Below, piece by piece: positions 5,082 through 11,783 of a stretch of 15,502 nt of DNA; position 1 is the first letter of the stretch; each line of letters starts with the position of its first letter. The notes beneath the pieces are model-generated. The model was not told where the DNA came from and made no database searches. It saw nothing but the letters and a program-made list of their open reading frames with translations. This stretch comes from Candidatus Omnitrophota bacterium (lineage in GTDB: Bacteria > Omnitrophota > Gorgyraeia > Gygaellales > Profunditerraquicolaceae): assembly GCA_030691865.1 (NCBI GenBank), contig JAUYDL010000069.1, forward strand, positions 1 through 15,502. The letters run 5' to 3'. The position numbers and the translations under genes are program-made.

Positions 5082-6337
5082 CTGAAAATAAACATTATTC
5101 AGAAAATAAACTGACGCAGAGCTTACCGCTTCCTCTGAAAGTCTATCTTCCTTTAATCCAGCATTTAGGAAAGATATGTAATCCGGAAGTAAAAGTTGGC
5201 GATACGGTTAGCCTCGGCCAGAAGATTGCCAGCATTACGGCCCATGTTTATGCGCCAATTCATGCCTCGATATCGGGTAAGGTAGTGGCTATCCAGGACT
5301 GGCCGCACCCTGTTTTAGGCAGGGCTAAAGCCGTGGTCATCGAAGGTGATGGCCAGGATAACGTGGCAGAATTTCACTTGTTAGATCAGCAAGAGATAGA
5401 TAAGTTAACAGCGCAGGATTTGAGAAAAATTGTTTTAGATGCCGGGATAGTGGGGATGGGCGGGGCAAGTTTTCCCACGCACATAAAACTTAATCCGATT
5501 AAGCCGCTGGACACTTTAATTATTAACGGGGCAGAGTGCGAGCCGTATTTAACGGCGGATGCGCGGTTGATGGTTGAGAAGACGCCTCAGATATCCGCGG
5601 CTGTCGCATTAATCGCCAGATGTTTAGGTGTAAAAGATATTTATATCGCAATTGAGAAAAATAAGCCTGAAGCAATAAAGGCTTTCTCTGGGGCTCCCGG
5701 TATTAAGGTTAAGGTTTTGCCGTCAGATTATCCGCAAGGCGCAGAAAAACAATTAATTCAGAATATATTAGGTAAAGAGGTCCCCCGTGGTAAGTTGCCC
5801 TTTGATATCGGAGTTTTGGTGCAAAATGTAGCGACAGTATATGCAATTTATGAGGCAGTTTATAAAGGCAAACCCTTGATTGAGCGGATCGTTACGGTTA
5901 CGGGCAGTTGCCTTCAAAACCCTAAGAATTTACTCGTGCGCATAGGCACACCGATCAAGAACTTGATAGAGTTCTGCGGGCCGCTTAAAGAGCCGCCGGC
6001 AAAAATTATTATCGGTGGACCGATGATGGGTATTGCCCAGTATACGGATGAAGTCCCCATAATAAAATCCAGCAGCGGTTTATTGCTGATGAATAAAAAT
6101 GAGGCTAAGGTTGGCGATGAGGATCCTTGTATACGTTGTGCAGCCTGCGTGCGCGGCTGTCCGGTGGGGCTCTTGCCTTGTCAAATTAACTTAGCTTCGG
6201 AAAGATTGCTTTGGAATTTAACTAGAGAGTATGGAGCTGGCGATTGTATCGAGTGCGGCATATGTAATTATGTTTGTCCCTCCAACCGTAGATTGTTGCA
6301 GACGATTAAAAGGGCAAAGTTAGAGGTAATCAAATGA
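5069..6337 (+). CDS. rnfC: Rnf complex subunit C (NADH-binding)
   Basis: 422 residues. RnfC is the peripheral cytoplasmic subunit carrying the NAD(H) site and FMN of the ion-translocating ferredoxin:NAD+ oxidoreductase. The N-terminal barrel-sandwich part has KVKVGDTVSLGQKIA-like sequence at 40-55. The GIVGMGGASFPTHIKL motif (126-141) and INGAECEPYLTAD (152-164) form the nucleotide/FMN region. Two [4Fe-4S] sites are complete: C354, C357, C360, C364 and C393, C396, C399, C403. The protein ends soon after the clusters, lacking the long repeat tail of some proteobacterial RnfC. ATG 5069 lies within the MFS gene end, with AGGTGG just upstream, suggesting coupling. The 105-bp gap after it carries a large inverted repeat. 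Confidence 0.96.
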   Translation: MVRLAENKHYSENKLTQSLPLPLKVYLPLIQHLGKICNPEVKVGDTVSLGQKIASITAHVYAPIHASISGKVVAIQDWPHPVLGRAKAVVIEGDGQDNVAEFHLLDQQEIDKLTAQDLRKIVLDAGIVGMGGASFPTHIKLNPIKPLDTLIINGAECEPYLTADARLMVEKTPQISAAVALIARCLGVKDIYIAIEKNKPEAIKAFSGAPGIKVKVLPSDYPQGAEKQLIQNILGKEVPRGKLPFDIGVLVQNVATVYAIYEAVYKGKPLIERIVTVTGSCLQNPKNLLVRIGTPIKNLIEFCGPLKEPPAKIIIGGPMMGIAQYTDEVPIIKSSSGLLLMNKNEAKVGDEDPCIRCAACVRGCPVGLLPCQINLASERLLWNLTREYGAGDCIECGICNYVCPSNRRLLQTIKRAKLEVIK

Positions 6338-6338
6338 G

Positions 6339-6441
6339 TCCCTCACCTCCCGCACCTTCAAGAAGGTGCGGGATAAATATTCAACTATTAAGGCTATACG
6401 GTTTGATAAATTAAATAAGAAAGAAGGTGTGAGGTGAGGGA
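6339..6441 (+). repeat. inverted repeat between rnfC and rnfG that covers the rnfG ribosome binding site
   Basis: TCCCTCACCTC (6339-6349) is exactly complementary to GAGGTGAGGGA (6431-6441), which holds the rnfG Shine-Dalgarno. Just inside the left arm is a perfect 10-bp hairpin, CCCGCACCTT (6349-6358) with AAGGTGCGGG (6363-6372), loop CAAG. The right side also has GAAGGTG (6423-6429) that could compete for the same left strand. Size (about 103 bp) and terminal inverted repeats resemble a small non-autonomous insertion; no clear target duplication is seen. Confidence 0.7.
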
Positions 6442-6442
6442 G

Positions 6443-7069
6443 ATGGCGCGTTACGGTTTTATTTTGGCACTTATTTGTGTAGTTGCCGCAGGGTTGCTGG
6501 GAATAGTTAATACGCTTACCAGCCCTAAAATTCTTGCCGCAGCCCAAGCCGAAGAGCAGGCAGCGCTTAAAGAGGTTATGCCTTTGGCAGCAAAATTTAC
6601 CGCAGTTAAGTCAGTCGCGGATAAGGAAGTATTATATTATAAGGCATTTGATAATCAGGACAAGCTCATTGGTTTTGTTTTTAAAGCCGGCGGTAAAGGA
6701 TATTCCAGCGTTATTGAAACCCTGGCCGGAATATTTCCGGATGGAAAAATCAGCGCTATTAAAATTATATCTTTGAACGAAACCCCGGGCTTAGGAATGC
6801 GGGTAACTGAAGATAAATTTACCGCTCAGTTTAATCACCAGAATAGTTTGGATTTATCCTCCGTTGAGGCAATTACCGGGGCAACAATTTCCAGCCGCGC
6901 GGTAATGAATTCAGTGACGAAGAAGGCGCAAGAGATAAAAGAATTGATAAAAAATGACCCATTCAATGGTTCGACTCCGCTCACCATCGACACTGAGCAA
7001 CGTCGAAGTGTCGACTCCGCTCAGGGTCATGCTGAGCGAACCGAAGGAGAATCGAAGCATGATAAATAA
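6443..7069 (+). CDS. rnfG: Rnf complex subunit G (FMN-carrying)
   Basis: 208 residues from ATG 6443, chosen over the in-frame GTG at 6434 because GAGGTGAGGGAG lies directly before it. One N-terminal membrane anchor (YGFILALICVVAAGLLGIV) is followed by the periplasmic FMN-binding domain. T-G-A-T-I-S-S at 145-151 is the covalent FMN attachment motif, the flavin being expected on T148. GYSSVIETLAGI and ISLNETPGLGM are also family-typical. The domain ends at about residue 172 (KELIKN). The last ~35 residues (FNGSTPLTIDTEQRR and onward) are encoded by a palindromic intergenic repeat and do not resemble RnfG. The stop overlaps the rnfD start by 11 bp. Confidence 0.95.
   Translation: MARYGFILALICVVAAGLLGIVNTLTSPKILAAAQAEEQAALKEVMPLAAKFTAVKSVADKEVLYYKAFDNQDKLIGFVFKAGGKGYSSVIETLAGIFPDGKISAIKIISLNETPGLGMRVTEDKFTAQFNHQNSLDLSSVEAITGATISSRAVMNSVTKKAQEIKELIKNDPFNGSTPLTIDTEQRRSVDSAQGHAERTEGESKHDK
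6970..7058 (+). repeat. tandem palindromic repeat forming the rnfG C-terminus and rnfD ribosome binding site
   Basis: Two similar units lie in tandem. TCGACTCCGCTCA occurs at 6971-6983 and 7011-7023. Each is followed by an inverted partner: TGAGCAACGTCGAA at 6994-7007 and CTGAGCGAACCGAAGGAGA from 7032. The second unit contains GAAGGAGA (about 7043-7050), the only Shine-Dalgarno for rnfD at 7059. This TTCGACTCCGCTCA...TGAGC..GTCGAA type of palindrome is, from memory, a widespread dispersed repeat in environmental bacterial genomes. Confidence 0.75.
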
Positions 7070-8012
7070 TCTTATCGTTTCAAGCTCGCCGCATATCCAT
7101 AAGCAAGCATCCATTTCCCGGATTATGTGGACGGTGGTAATCAGCCTTATCCCCGCCGGAATTGCAGGTGTAATTATATTCGGGCTAGATGCTTTATGGG
7201 TAACCTTGGTGGCGGTGGTTGCCGCAGTATTAACGGAATTGATCTTCGGAATATGGGCTAAGAAGAAGATTACGGTTCTCGATGGCTCGGCTGTAATTAC
7301 CGGTATATTGTTAGCTTTTAATCTTCCCTCCGGAGTGCCATTATGGTTACCGATTGTGGGGGCGGTATTTTCTATTGCGATTGGTAAACAGGTTTTTGGC
7401 GGTTTAGGCCAGAATATTTTTAACCCGGCGCTGGTGGGCAGAGTTTTTCTGATGGCCTCCTGGCCAAAATATATGACTACTTTTACCCAACCCCTGCGTG
7501 CAGGGGCTGGGTATGATGCCATAACTAGCGCAACCCCTTTGGCCATGCTTAAAGAAGGTAAGCTTTTAGAGCATATTTCATATCTGGATTTATTTTTGGG
7601 TAAGCATGGCGGATGTATTGGTGAGGTTTGTATCCTGGCGTTATTAATCGGGGCAGCGTTACTTTTGATTAAGGGTTATATTTCCTGGCACATTCCTGTA
7701 ACCTATATTTTTACCACGGCAGTGTTGGCTTATATTTTTGGAGCGGCGCAGCTTTTTCACGGAGATTGGCTATTTCATATCCTAAGCGGTGGACTGATTC
7801 TCGGAGCATTTTTTATGGCTACGGATTATGTGGCTACTCCCTTAACGGCTAAGGGCCAGCTAATTTTTGGCATTGGTTGCGGTTTACTTACTGCGGTGAT
7901 CCGGATTTGGGGAGGCTATCCTGAAGGCGTATCCTATGCTATATTGATGATGAATGCCGCTACACCGTTTATTGACCGTTACACTAAGTGCAGAATTTAC
8001 GGATCAAAATGA
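7059..8012 (+). CDS. rnfD: Rnf complex subunit D (membrane, FMN-carrying)
   Basis: 317 residues from ATG 7059. Open frame extends further upstream, but that part is the palindromic repeat. RnfD is the polytopic membrane subunit (about 9-10 helices) related to NqrB. The start VSSSPHIHKQASISRIMW is typical. GQNIFNPALVGRVFLMASWP is the conserved loop before the flavin site, and D-A-I-T-S-A-T-P-L contains T159, the expected covalent FMN threonine. MATDYVATPLTAKGQLIFG and the final GGYPEGVSYAILMMNAATPFID are also diagnostic. The gene order is unusual: in most anaerobes rnfD precedes rnfG (C-D-G-E-A-B), here it follows. A second palindrome lies between its stop and rnfE. Confidence 0.96.
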   Translation: MINNLIVSSSPHIHKQASISRIMWTVVISLIPAGIAGVIIFGLDALWVTLVAVVAAVLTELIFGIWAKKKITVLDGSAVITGILLAFNLPSGVPLWLPIVGAVFSIAIGKQVFGGLGQNIFNPALVGRVFLMASWPKYMTTFTQPLRAGAGYDAITSATPLAMLKEGKLLEHISYLDLFLGKHGGCIGEVCILALLIGAALLLIKGYISWHIPVTYIFTTAVLAYIFGAAQLFHGDWLFHILSGGLILGAFFMATDYVATPLTAKGQLIFGIGCGLLTAVIRIWGGYPEGVSYAILMMNAATPFIDRYTKCRIYGSK

Positions 8013-8014
8013 CC

Positions 8015-8089
8015 TCCTTCGATTACAGTGGGGGTTATTCTGAGCGAGCGACTTGTGGTAAGCAAAGTCGAACCAAGCGAGTCGAAGGA
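8015..8089 (+). repeat. palindromic repeat between rnfD and rnfE ending on the rnfE start codon
   Basis: TCCTTCGA (8015-8022) is the exact complement of TCGAAGGA (8082-8089); the last A is the first base of the rnfE ATG. Internally it has TGAGCGAGCGAC and AAAGTCGAAC words like those in the repeat at 6970-7058, so the two are probably related. The right arm supplies GAAGG, the only purine-rich stretch before rnfE. Confidence 0.65.
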
Positions 8090-8682
8090 TGAAAAATCTG
8101 ATCAAAGAGTTTGCTAAAGGTATAATTAAGGAGAATCCGACATTTGTTCTGGCTTTAGGGCTATGTCCGACACTGGCAGTTTCTGTATCGGTAGCTAACG
8201 CCATTGGCATGGGGGTTGCCGCTACATTTGTGCTTCTGGGTTCCAGTTTGATTATTTCATCAATTAGAGATTTCATTCCTGATAAGATCCGCATACCATG
8301 TTACATTGTAATCATCGCTACTTTTGTTACTATCGCTGAGTTGTGTATGAAGGCTTATAGCCCGCAGCTAGACCGCTCCTTAGGTATTTATGTTCCGCTG
8401 ATCGTGGTTAACTGTATAGTTTTAGGCCGCGCAGAAGCATTCGCCTGCAAGAATAATTTAGCGCGTTCATTCTTTGATGGTTTAGGTATGGGTGTAGGTT
8501 TTACCTTGGCGCTTATCCTAATTTCGGCGATCAGAGAGTTTTTGGGTTCCGGCCAGATCCTGGGCCATACCCTGGTTAAAGGATTCCAACCGGTTTTTGT
8601 TTTTGGCATGCCTTCAGGTGCCTTGTTAGTCATCGGCCTTCTGTTAGGTTTATTTAATCTCCTCAAGGATAAAAGAGTATGA
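8089..8682 (+). CDS. rnfE: Rnf complex subunit E
   Basis: 197 residues with about six transmembrane helices. RnfE and RnfA are homologous antiparallel membrane proteins that together coordinate one [2Fe-2S] cluster in the membrane. The conserved half-site cysteines are C26 (LGLCPTLAVS) and C109 (VVNCIVLGRAEAFA). SIRDFIPDKIRIPCYIVIIA and ISAIREFLGSG are characteristic of RnfE/NqrD. The ATG 8089 lies directly against the right arm of a palindromic repeat and has only an abutting GAAGG as ribosome binding site, so translation may be weak or depend on flow from rnfD. The stop overlaps the rnfA start (ATGA). Confidence 0.95.
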   Translation: MKNLIKEFAKGIIKENPTFVLALGLCPTLAVSVSVANAIGMGVAATFVLLGSSLIISSIRDFIPDKIRIPCYIVIIATFVTIAELCMKAYSPQLDRSLGIYVPLIVVNCIVLGRAEAFACKNNLARSFFDGLGMGVGFTLALILISAIREFLGSGQILGHTLVKGFQPVFVFGMPSGALLVIGLLLGLFNLLKDKRV

Positions 8683-9287
8683 ACATTCAGGAATTCTTAA
8701 CCATATTTATCTCCGCGGTATTTGTCTATAATGTCATCCTTTCGCGTTTTTTAGGCCTTTGTTCTTTTATTGCTATCTCCAAAGAGACTAAGCCGGCATT
8801 GGCGATGAGCTCGGCGGTCATGTTTGTTATTGTGAGCTCGTCGGTAATTACCTGGTTTGTTTATCGTTTTTTACTTTTGCCGTTTAATCTTACTTATCTG
8901 CGCACTATTTCGCTTATCTTGGTTATTGCTACTTTTGTGCAGCTGGTAGAAATGGTCATTAGAAAACTAAGCCCGCAATTGTACCGCGCCTTCGGAATCT
9001 ATTTACCCTTAATTACCGTAAACTGTGCGGTATTAGGTGTAGCGGTATTGAATATTGATATGTTTTTTATAAATGGTAAGGCGGTGGCGGGAAGTTTTTA
9101 TTATTCTGTTTTTCAGGGTGTATGCGTAGGGTTAGGGTATACTTTGGCGATGCTTTTAATGTCGGGCATCAGGGAGAGGCTTGAGCTTTGTAATGTTCCC
9201 AAACCCCTTAAGGATTTCCCTTTGGCGTTTATTATTGCTTCGATCTTAAGCTTAAGCTTTATGGGTTTTAGCGGATTTTCCCGCTAA
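8679..9287 (+). CDS. rnfA: Rnf complex subunit A
   Basis: 202 residues with about six transmembrane helices, the paralogous partner of RnfE. The N-terminal FVYNVILSRFLGLCSFIAIS gives the conserved C28, and ITVNCAVLGVA gives C116, the two cluster ligands contributed by this subunit. MSGIRERLELCNVPK replaces the REFLGSG loop of RnfE. It overlaps rnfE by 4 bp (ATGA), a sign of translational coupling and equal stoichiometry. Its last seven codons form a hairpin (TTAGCGG/CCGCTAA) followed by a T-rich stretch, a possible site of partial termination before rnfB. Confidence 0.95.
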   Translation: MNIQEFLTIFISAVFVYNVILSRFLGLCSFIAISKETKPALAMSSAVMFVIVSSSVITWFVYRFLLLPFNLTYLRTISLILVIATFVQLVEMVIRKLSPQLYRAFGIYLPLITVNCAVLGVAVLNIDMFFINGKAVAGSFYYSVFQGVCVGLGYTLAMLLMSGIRERLELCNVPKPLKDFPLAFIIASILSLSFMGFSGFSR

Positions 9288-9297
9288 TCTCTTTTTA
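9268..9297 (+). terminator. weak terminator-like hairpin between rnfA and rnfB
   Basis: TTAGCGG (9268-9274) pairs with CCGCTAA (9281-9287, including the rnfA stop) around loop ATTTTC, followed by TCTCTTTTTAT. The 7-bp stem is short, so partial termination or mRNA processing is more likely than full termination. Confidence 0.35.
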
Positions 9298-9349
9298 TAT
9301 ATCAGGCGCGGGATATTTAGAAGGGAAGTTAATTTTGTTAAAGTAAATT

Positions 9350-10138
9350 ATGGAAATTTTGATTGCGATTCTGGTTTTAGGAGTTTTGGGTTTAATCTTT
9401 GGCATTGGATTAGCTATTGCTTCAAAGGAATTAGCGGTTCAGATTAATCCGAAATTAGACCAGGTGCAGCATCTGCTCCCCGGGTCAAATTGCGGGGTAT
9501 GCGGTAATCCCGGCTGTTTTGGTTTTGCCGAAAACCTGGTAAGTGGCAAGAGTGTAGTAGAAGGTTGTCGGGTCTGTAGTGATGAATCCAGAGAGAAGAT
9601 TGCTAAGGTTTTGGGCCTGGCGCTGGTGAAACAAAATAAGAAGATCGCTACTTTACATTGTAATGGTGGTTTAAGGGTTAAGGATAAATATTTATATAAC
9701 GGAGTTAATGATTGTATCGATGCAAATTTAGTTTTAGGAGGGCAGAAGGGTTGCGTTTTTGCTTGTCTGGGTTTTGACACATGCTTAAAAGCCTGTCAGT
9801 TTGGCGCTATCAGTATGTCTGCGGAAGCTTTACCGGTAGTGGATAAAGTCAAATGCCGTTCATGCAATAAATGCGTTTTGGTTTGCCCGAAAAAATTATT
9901 TTCACTGGTATACGTAACCAATACTGTTTATGTAGCCTGCAGCTCGCATGATTTAGGTAAAGATGTCAAGAGTGTCTGTCCTGTGGGTTGTATTGCCTGT
10001 AAATTGTGCGAGAAGGCCTGTAAATTTGATGCTATACATATAGTAGATAATCTTGCGGTAATTGACTATCATAAGTGTACTTCCTGTCAAGAATGTGTAA
10101 AGGTTTGTCCGGCTAAAACTATAAGGATAAGAGAATGA
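9350..10138 (+). CDS. rnfB: Rnf complex subunit B (ferredoxin-interacting)
   Basis: 262 residues. RnfB accepts electrons from ferredoxin on the cytoplasmic side and passes them through its iron-sulfur clusters into the complex. It has one N-terminal membrane helix (2-25). The N-terminal cluster motif N-C48-GVC51-GNPGC56-GF, with C73, is the RnfB signature. Further sites are C135/C139/C145/C149, C169/C172/C175/C179, C214/C217/C220/C224 and C243/C246/C249/C253. This cluster-rich layout matches the long form of anaerobes rather than the shorter proteobacterial form. There is no obvious Shine-Dalgarno before ATG 9350, and a 62-bp gap with a hairpin precedes it. The stop overlaps purN (ATGA). Confidence 0.95.
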   Translation: MEILIAILVLGVLGLIFGIGLAIASKELAVQINPKLDQVQHLLPGSNCGVCGNPGCFGFAENLVSGKSVVEGCRVCSDESREKIAKVLGLALVKQNKKIATLHCNGGLRVKDKYLYNGVNDCIDANLVLGGQKGCVFACLGFDTCLKACQFGAISMSAEALPVVDKVKCRSCNKCVLVCPKKLFSLVYVTNTVYVACSSHDLGKDVKSVCPVGCIACKLCEKACKFDAIHIVDNLAVIDYHKCTSCQECVKVCPAKTIRIRE

Positions 10139-10791
10139 ACATAGCGGTATTTGCTTCCGGCCGAGGCAGCAACTTTTCGGCAATTGTTAAAGCCATCAAG
10201 CAGAATAAGATTAAGGCAAAGTTACGGATTTTGGTTTGCGATCAACCGCAAGCCTTGGTGATTAAGCGCGCACAAATTCTAGGTGTGCGGATAGTTTTAG
10301 TTAAGCGCCAAGATTTCCCCAGCCGGTATGATTTTGAAGCAGCAATAATTCAGAGATTAAAAAACTACAAGATAGATTTAATTGTTTTAGCGGGCTTTAT
10401 GCGCTTGTTTAGCCCGGGTTTTGTTAAGCGCTACCGTAACCGGATTATGAATATCCATCCTTCATTGCTTCCTGCGTTTAAAGGCGCCCACGCCATAAGA
10501 GATGCTTTTGATTCTGGCGTGGATTCTACGGGAGTTACGGTGCATTTTATCGATGAAGAGGTTGACCACGGACCGATTATTCTGCAGCAGAAGATAAAGA
10601 TTAGAAGTAAGGATACTTTGGCCTCTTTACAGAAGAGAATCCATTCCTTAGAGCATAAGCTCTATCCCCAGGCAATTAAATTATACATTCGCGGCCACAA
10701 AACCGCGCCATTGCTGGCGCGGATGGAGCTTAGCCGCTCAGTATCAACCTCTGACAAACCCCAGACTAAAGTCCGGGGTAGCGTAGGTTGA
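10135..10791 (+). CDS. purN: phosphoribosylglycinamide formyltransferase
   Basis: 218 residues. PurN transfers a formyl group from 10-formyltetrahydrofolate to GAR, the third step of purine synthesis, in the cytosol. The phosphate loop ASGRGSNFSA is at 7-16. The catalytic triad is N106 and H108 (MNIHPSLLPAFKG) plus D144 (DEEVDHGPII), at the same numbers as in E. coli. The start ATG overlaps the rnfB stop, so it is the last gene of the rnf operon. The fold ends near residue 187 (KLYIRG); the remaining ~30 residues are encoded by a series of palindromes, including the stop codon in a repeat arm, and look like a repeat-derived extension. Other pur genes are not visible. Confidence 0.95.
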   Translation: MNIAVFASGRGSNFSAIVKAIKQNKIKAKLRILVCDQPQALVIKRAQILGVRIVLVKRQDFPSRYDFEAAIIQRLKNYKIDLIVLAGFMRLFSPGFVKRYRNRIMNIHPSLLPAFKGAHAIRDAFDSGVDSTGVTVHFIDEEVDHGPIILQQKIKIRSKDTLASLQKRIHSLEHKLYPQAIKLYIRGHKTAPLLARMELSRSVSTSDKPQTKVRGSVG

Positions 10792-10802
10792 TTTATTAGC
10801 GG
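10734..10802. repeat. nested palindromic repeat spanning the purN stop
   Basis: The outer arms CCGCT (10734-10738) and AGCGG (10798-10802), middle arms TCAACCT (10744-10750) and AGGTTGA (10785-10791), and inner arms ACCCCAGACT (10758-10767) and AGTCCGGGGT (10770-10779, one mismatch that becomes a G-U pair in minus-strand RNA) are all nested. Two smaller hairpins lie just upstream, CGCGG/CCGCG (10690-10707) and CGCGCC/GGCGCG (10704-10721). This resembles a REP/MITE-like dispersed element. Confidence 0.7.
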
Positions 10803-10828
10803 TAAAATAAAATGTCTAAAGCGCCTAG

Positions 10829-10851
10829 ATCCTTGCGCTTCGCGCAAGGAT
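10829..10851. terminator. strong hairpin between convergent genes
   Basis: ATCCTTGCGC (10829-10838) pairs perfectly with GCGCAAGGAT (10842-10851) around loop TTC. There is only a short T-run after it on the plus strand. The position between purN and the convergent lipoprotein gene suggests a shared terminator or another REP-like unit. Confidence 0.5.
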
Positions 10852-10883
10852 TTCGCTAGATAAAAGCATAAGGAGTTCAATTT

Positions 10884-11783
10884 CTACTTTTTAGAATTAG
10901 CCAAGATTGCTGTTTGGTTAAGAATTATCTTTGTCCCGTTGGCCAGGTTCGATATTTCCACAAAAGTAAAATCTTTAAATTGATAGGTATCTAAAGTATA
11001 AGCAACTATTTTTAAGACTTCCTTATCGATATCGGCACTGGCTTCGACTTCTGGTTTTTGAAATTTCAGTTTTATCCGATTTTGAATCTGATCCGCAATG
11101 AATTCCTCCAAAGTTATATCCCGATAATTTAAGTGGCTGCCAGTTCTGTCGCCGATGATTTCTGCGGAGATTGCTGTATCTTGGACAATACGATGCTGGT
11201 ATTCGGTCTGAGAAATAAAGCTATAGGAGAGTTTCTTTAAGTCTAGAAAATAAAAAATTTGCTTTATTTCAAATCCGTTTTTAATATCCGCGGTAACAAT
11301 ACAGAAGAATACAGGGATATCTTTCTTAGAGTTACCCATACTAAAAAGCACTCTACGAATCACTTGCAGCACATTAAAAATCTTTTCGTTAACAGACTTA
11401 TCTAGAGCCATCTCCTGTTGTTTTTCTTTTTCCGTAGTCGGCCGGATAAGATAATTAACCTTTAAAATTTTTTCATCCAGGGAGTTCTTGGTATCTTCTA
11501 ACAAGAATCTTTCTACGTATTTTTCCGGCTTGTCGAGTTTAGAGACGATATCTTCAAGCGGTATATATACCCAAAGGGTGCTGCCTGAAAGTTTTGTGGC
11601 GGTATCAAGTTTATATTCTTTTTTACAGATATCTTTAACTGCCTGGGTTATATCTTCTTTTAAAAATGATGGGCTAACAGAGGAGTTACAAGCGGATAAG
11701 AATAAAACAAAAGGGAGTATCTTAAGGCCGACTTTTACCAAACTCTTTGAAGATAGCTTCGATTTCATCATAATTAAGTTCAT
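10884..11783 (-). CDS. unknown lipoprotein downstream of an FtsH-like protease
   Basis: Up to 299 residues. A lipoprotein signal (VKVGLKILPFVLFLSAC) ends in lipobox L-S-A-C, so the mature protein should start at C32 (counted from ATG 11783) and be membrane-anchored outside the cytoplasm. The rest is a soluble alpha/beta protein, rich in Lys/Glu/Ile, with no family I recognise; the middle (about 135-200) looks like strands and the last third has a long helix. The start is uncertain: ATG 11783, ATG 11768 and TTG 11741 are in frame and none has a clear ribosome binding site. All begin inside the end of the FtsH-like gene (overlap 20-62 bp), which implies coupling and perhaps a shared role in envelope protein quality control. 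That role is inference. Confidence 0.75.
   Translation of the reverse strand: MNLIMMKSKLSSKSLVKVGLKILPFVLFLSACNSSVSPSFLKEDITQAVKDICKKEYKLDTATKLSGSTLWVYIPLEDIVSKLDKPEKYVERFLLEDTKNSLDEKILKVNYLIRPTTEKEKQQEMALDKSVNEKIFNVLQVIRRVLFSMGNSKKDIPVFFCIVTADIKNGFEIKQIFYFLDLKKLSYSFISQTEYQHRIVQDTAISAEIIGDRTGSHLNYRDITLEEFIADQIQNRIKLKFQKPEVEASADIDKEVLKIVAYTLDTYQFKDFTFVEISNLANGTKIILNQTAILANSKK

Noticed and set aside
6954..7058. N-terminal extension of RnfD to 6954
   Set aside because: The extension is encoded by the palindromic repeat within rnfG; RnfD homology starts at ATG 7059, which has its own Shine-Dalgarno.
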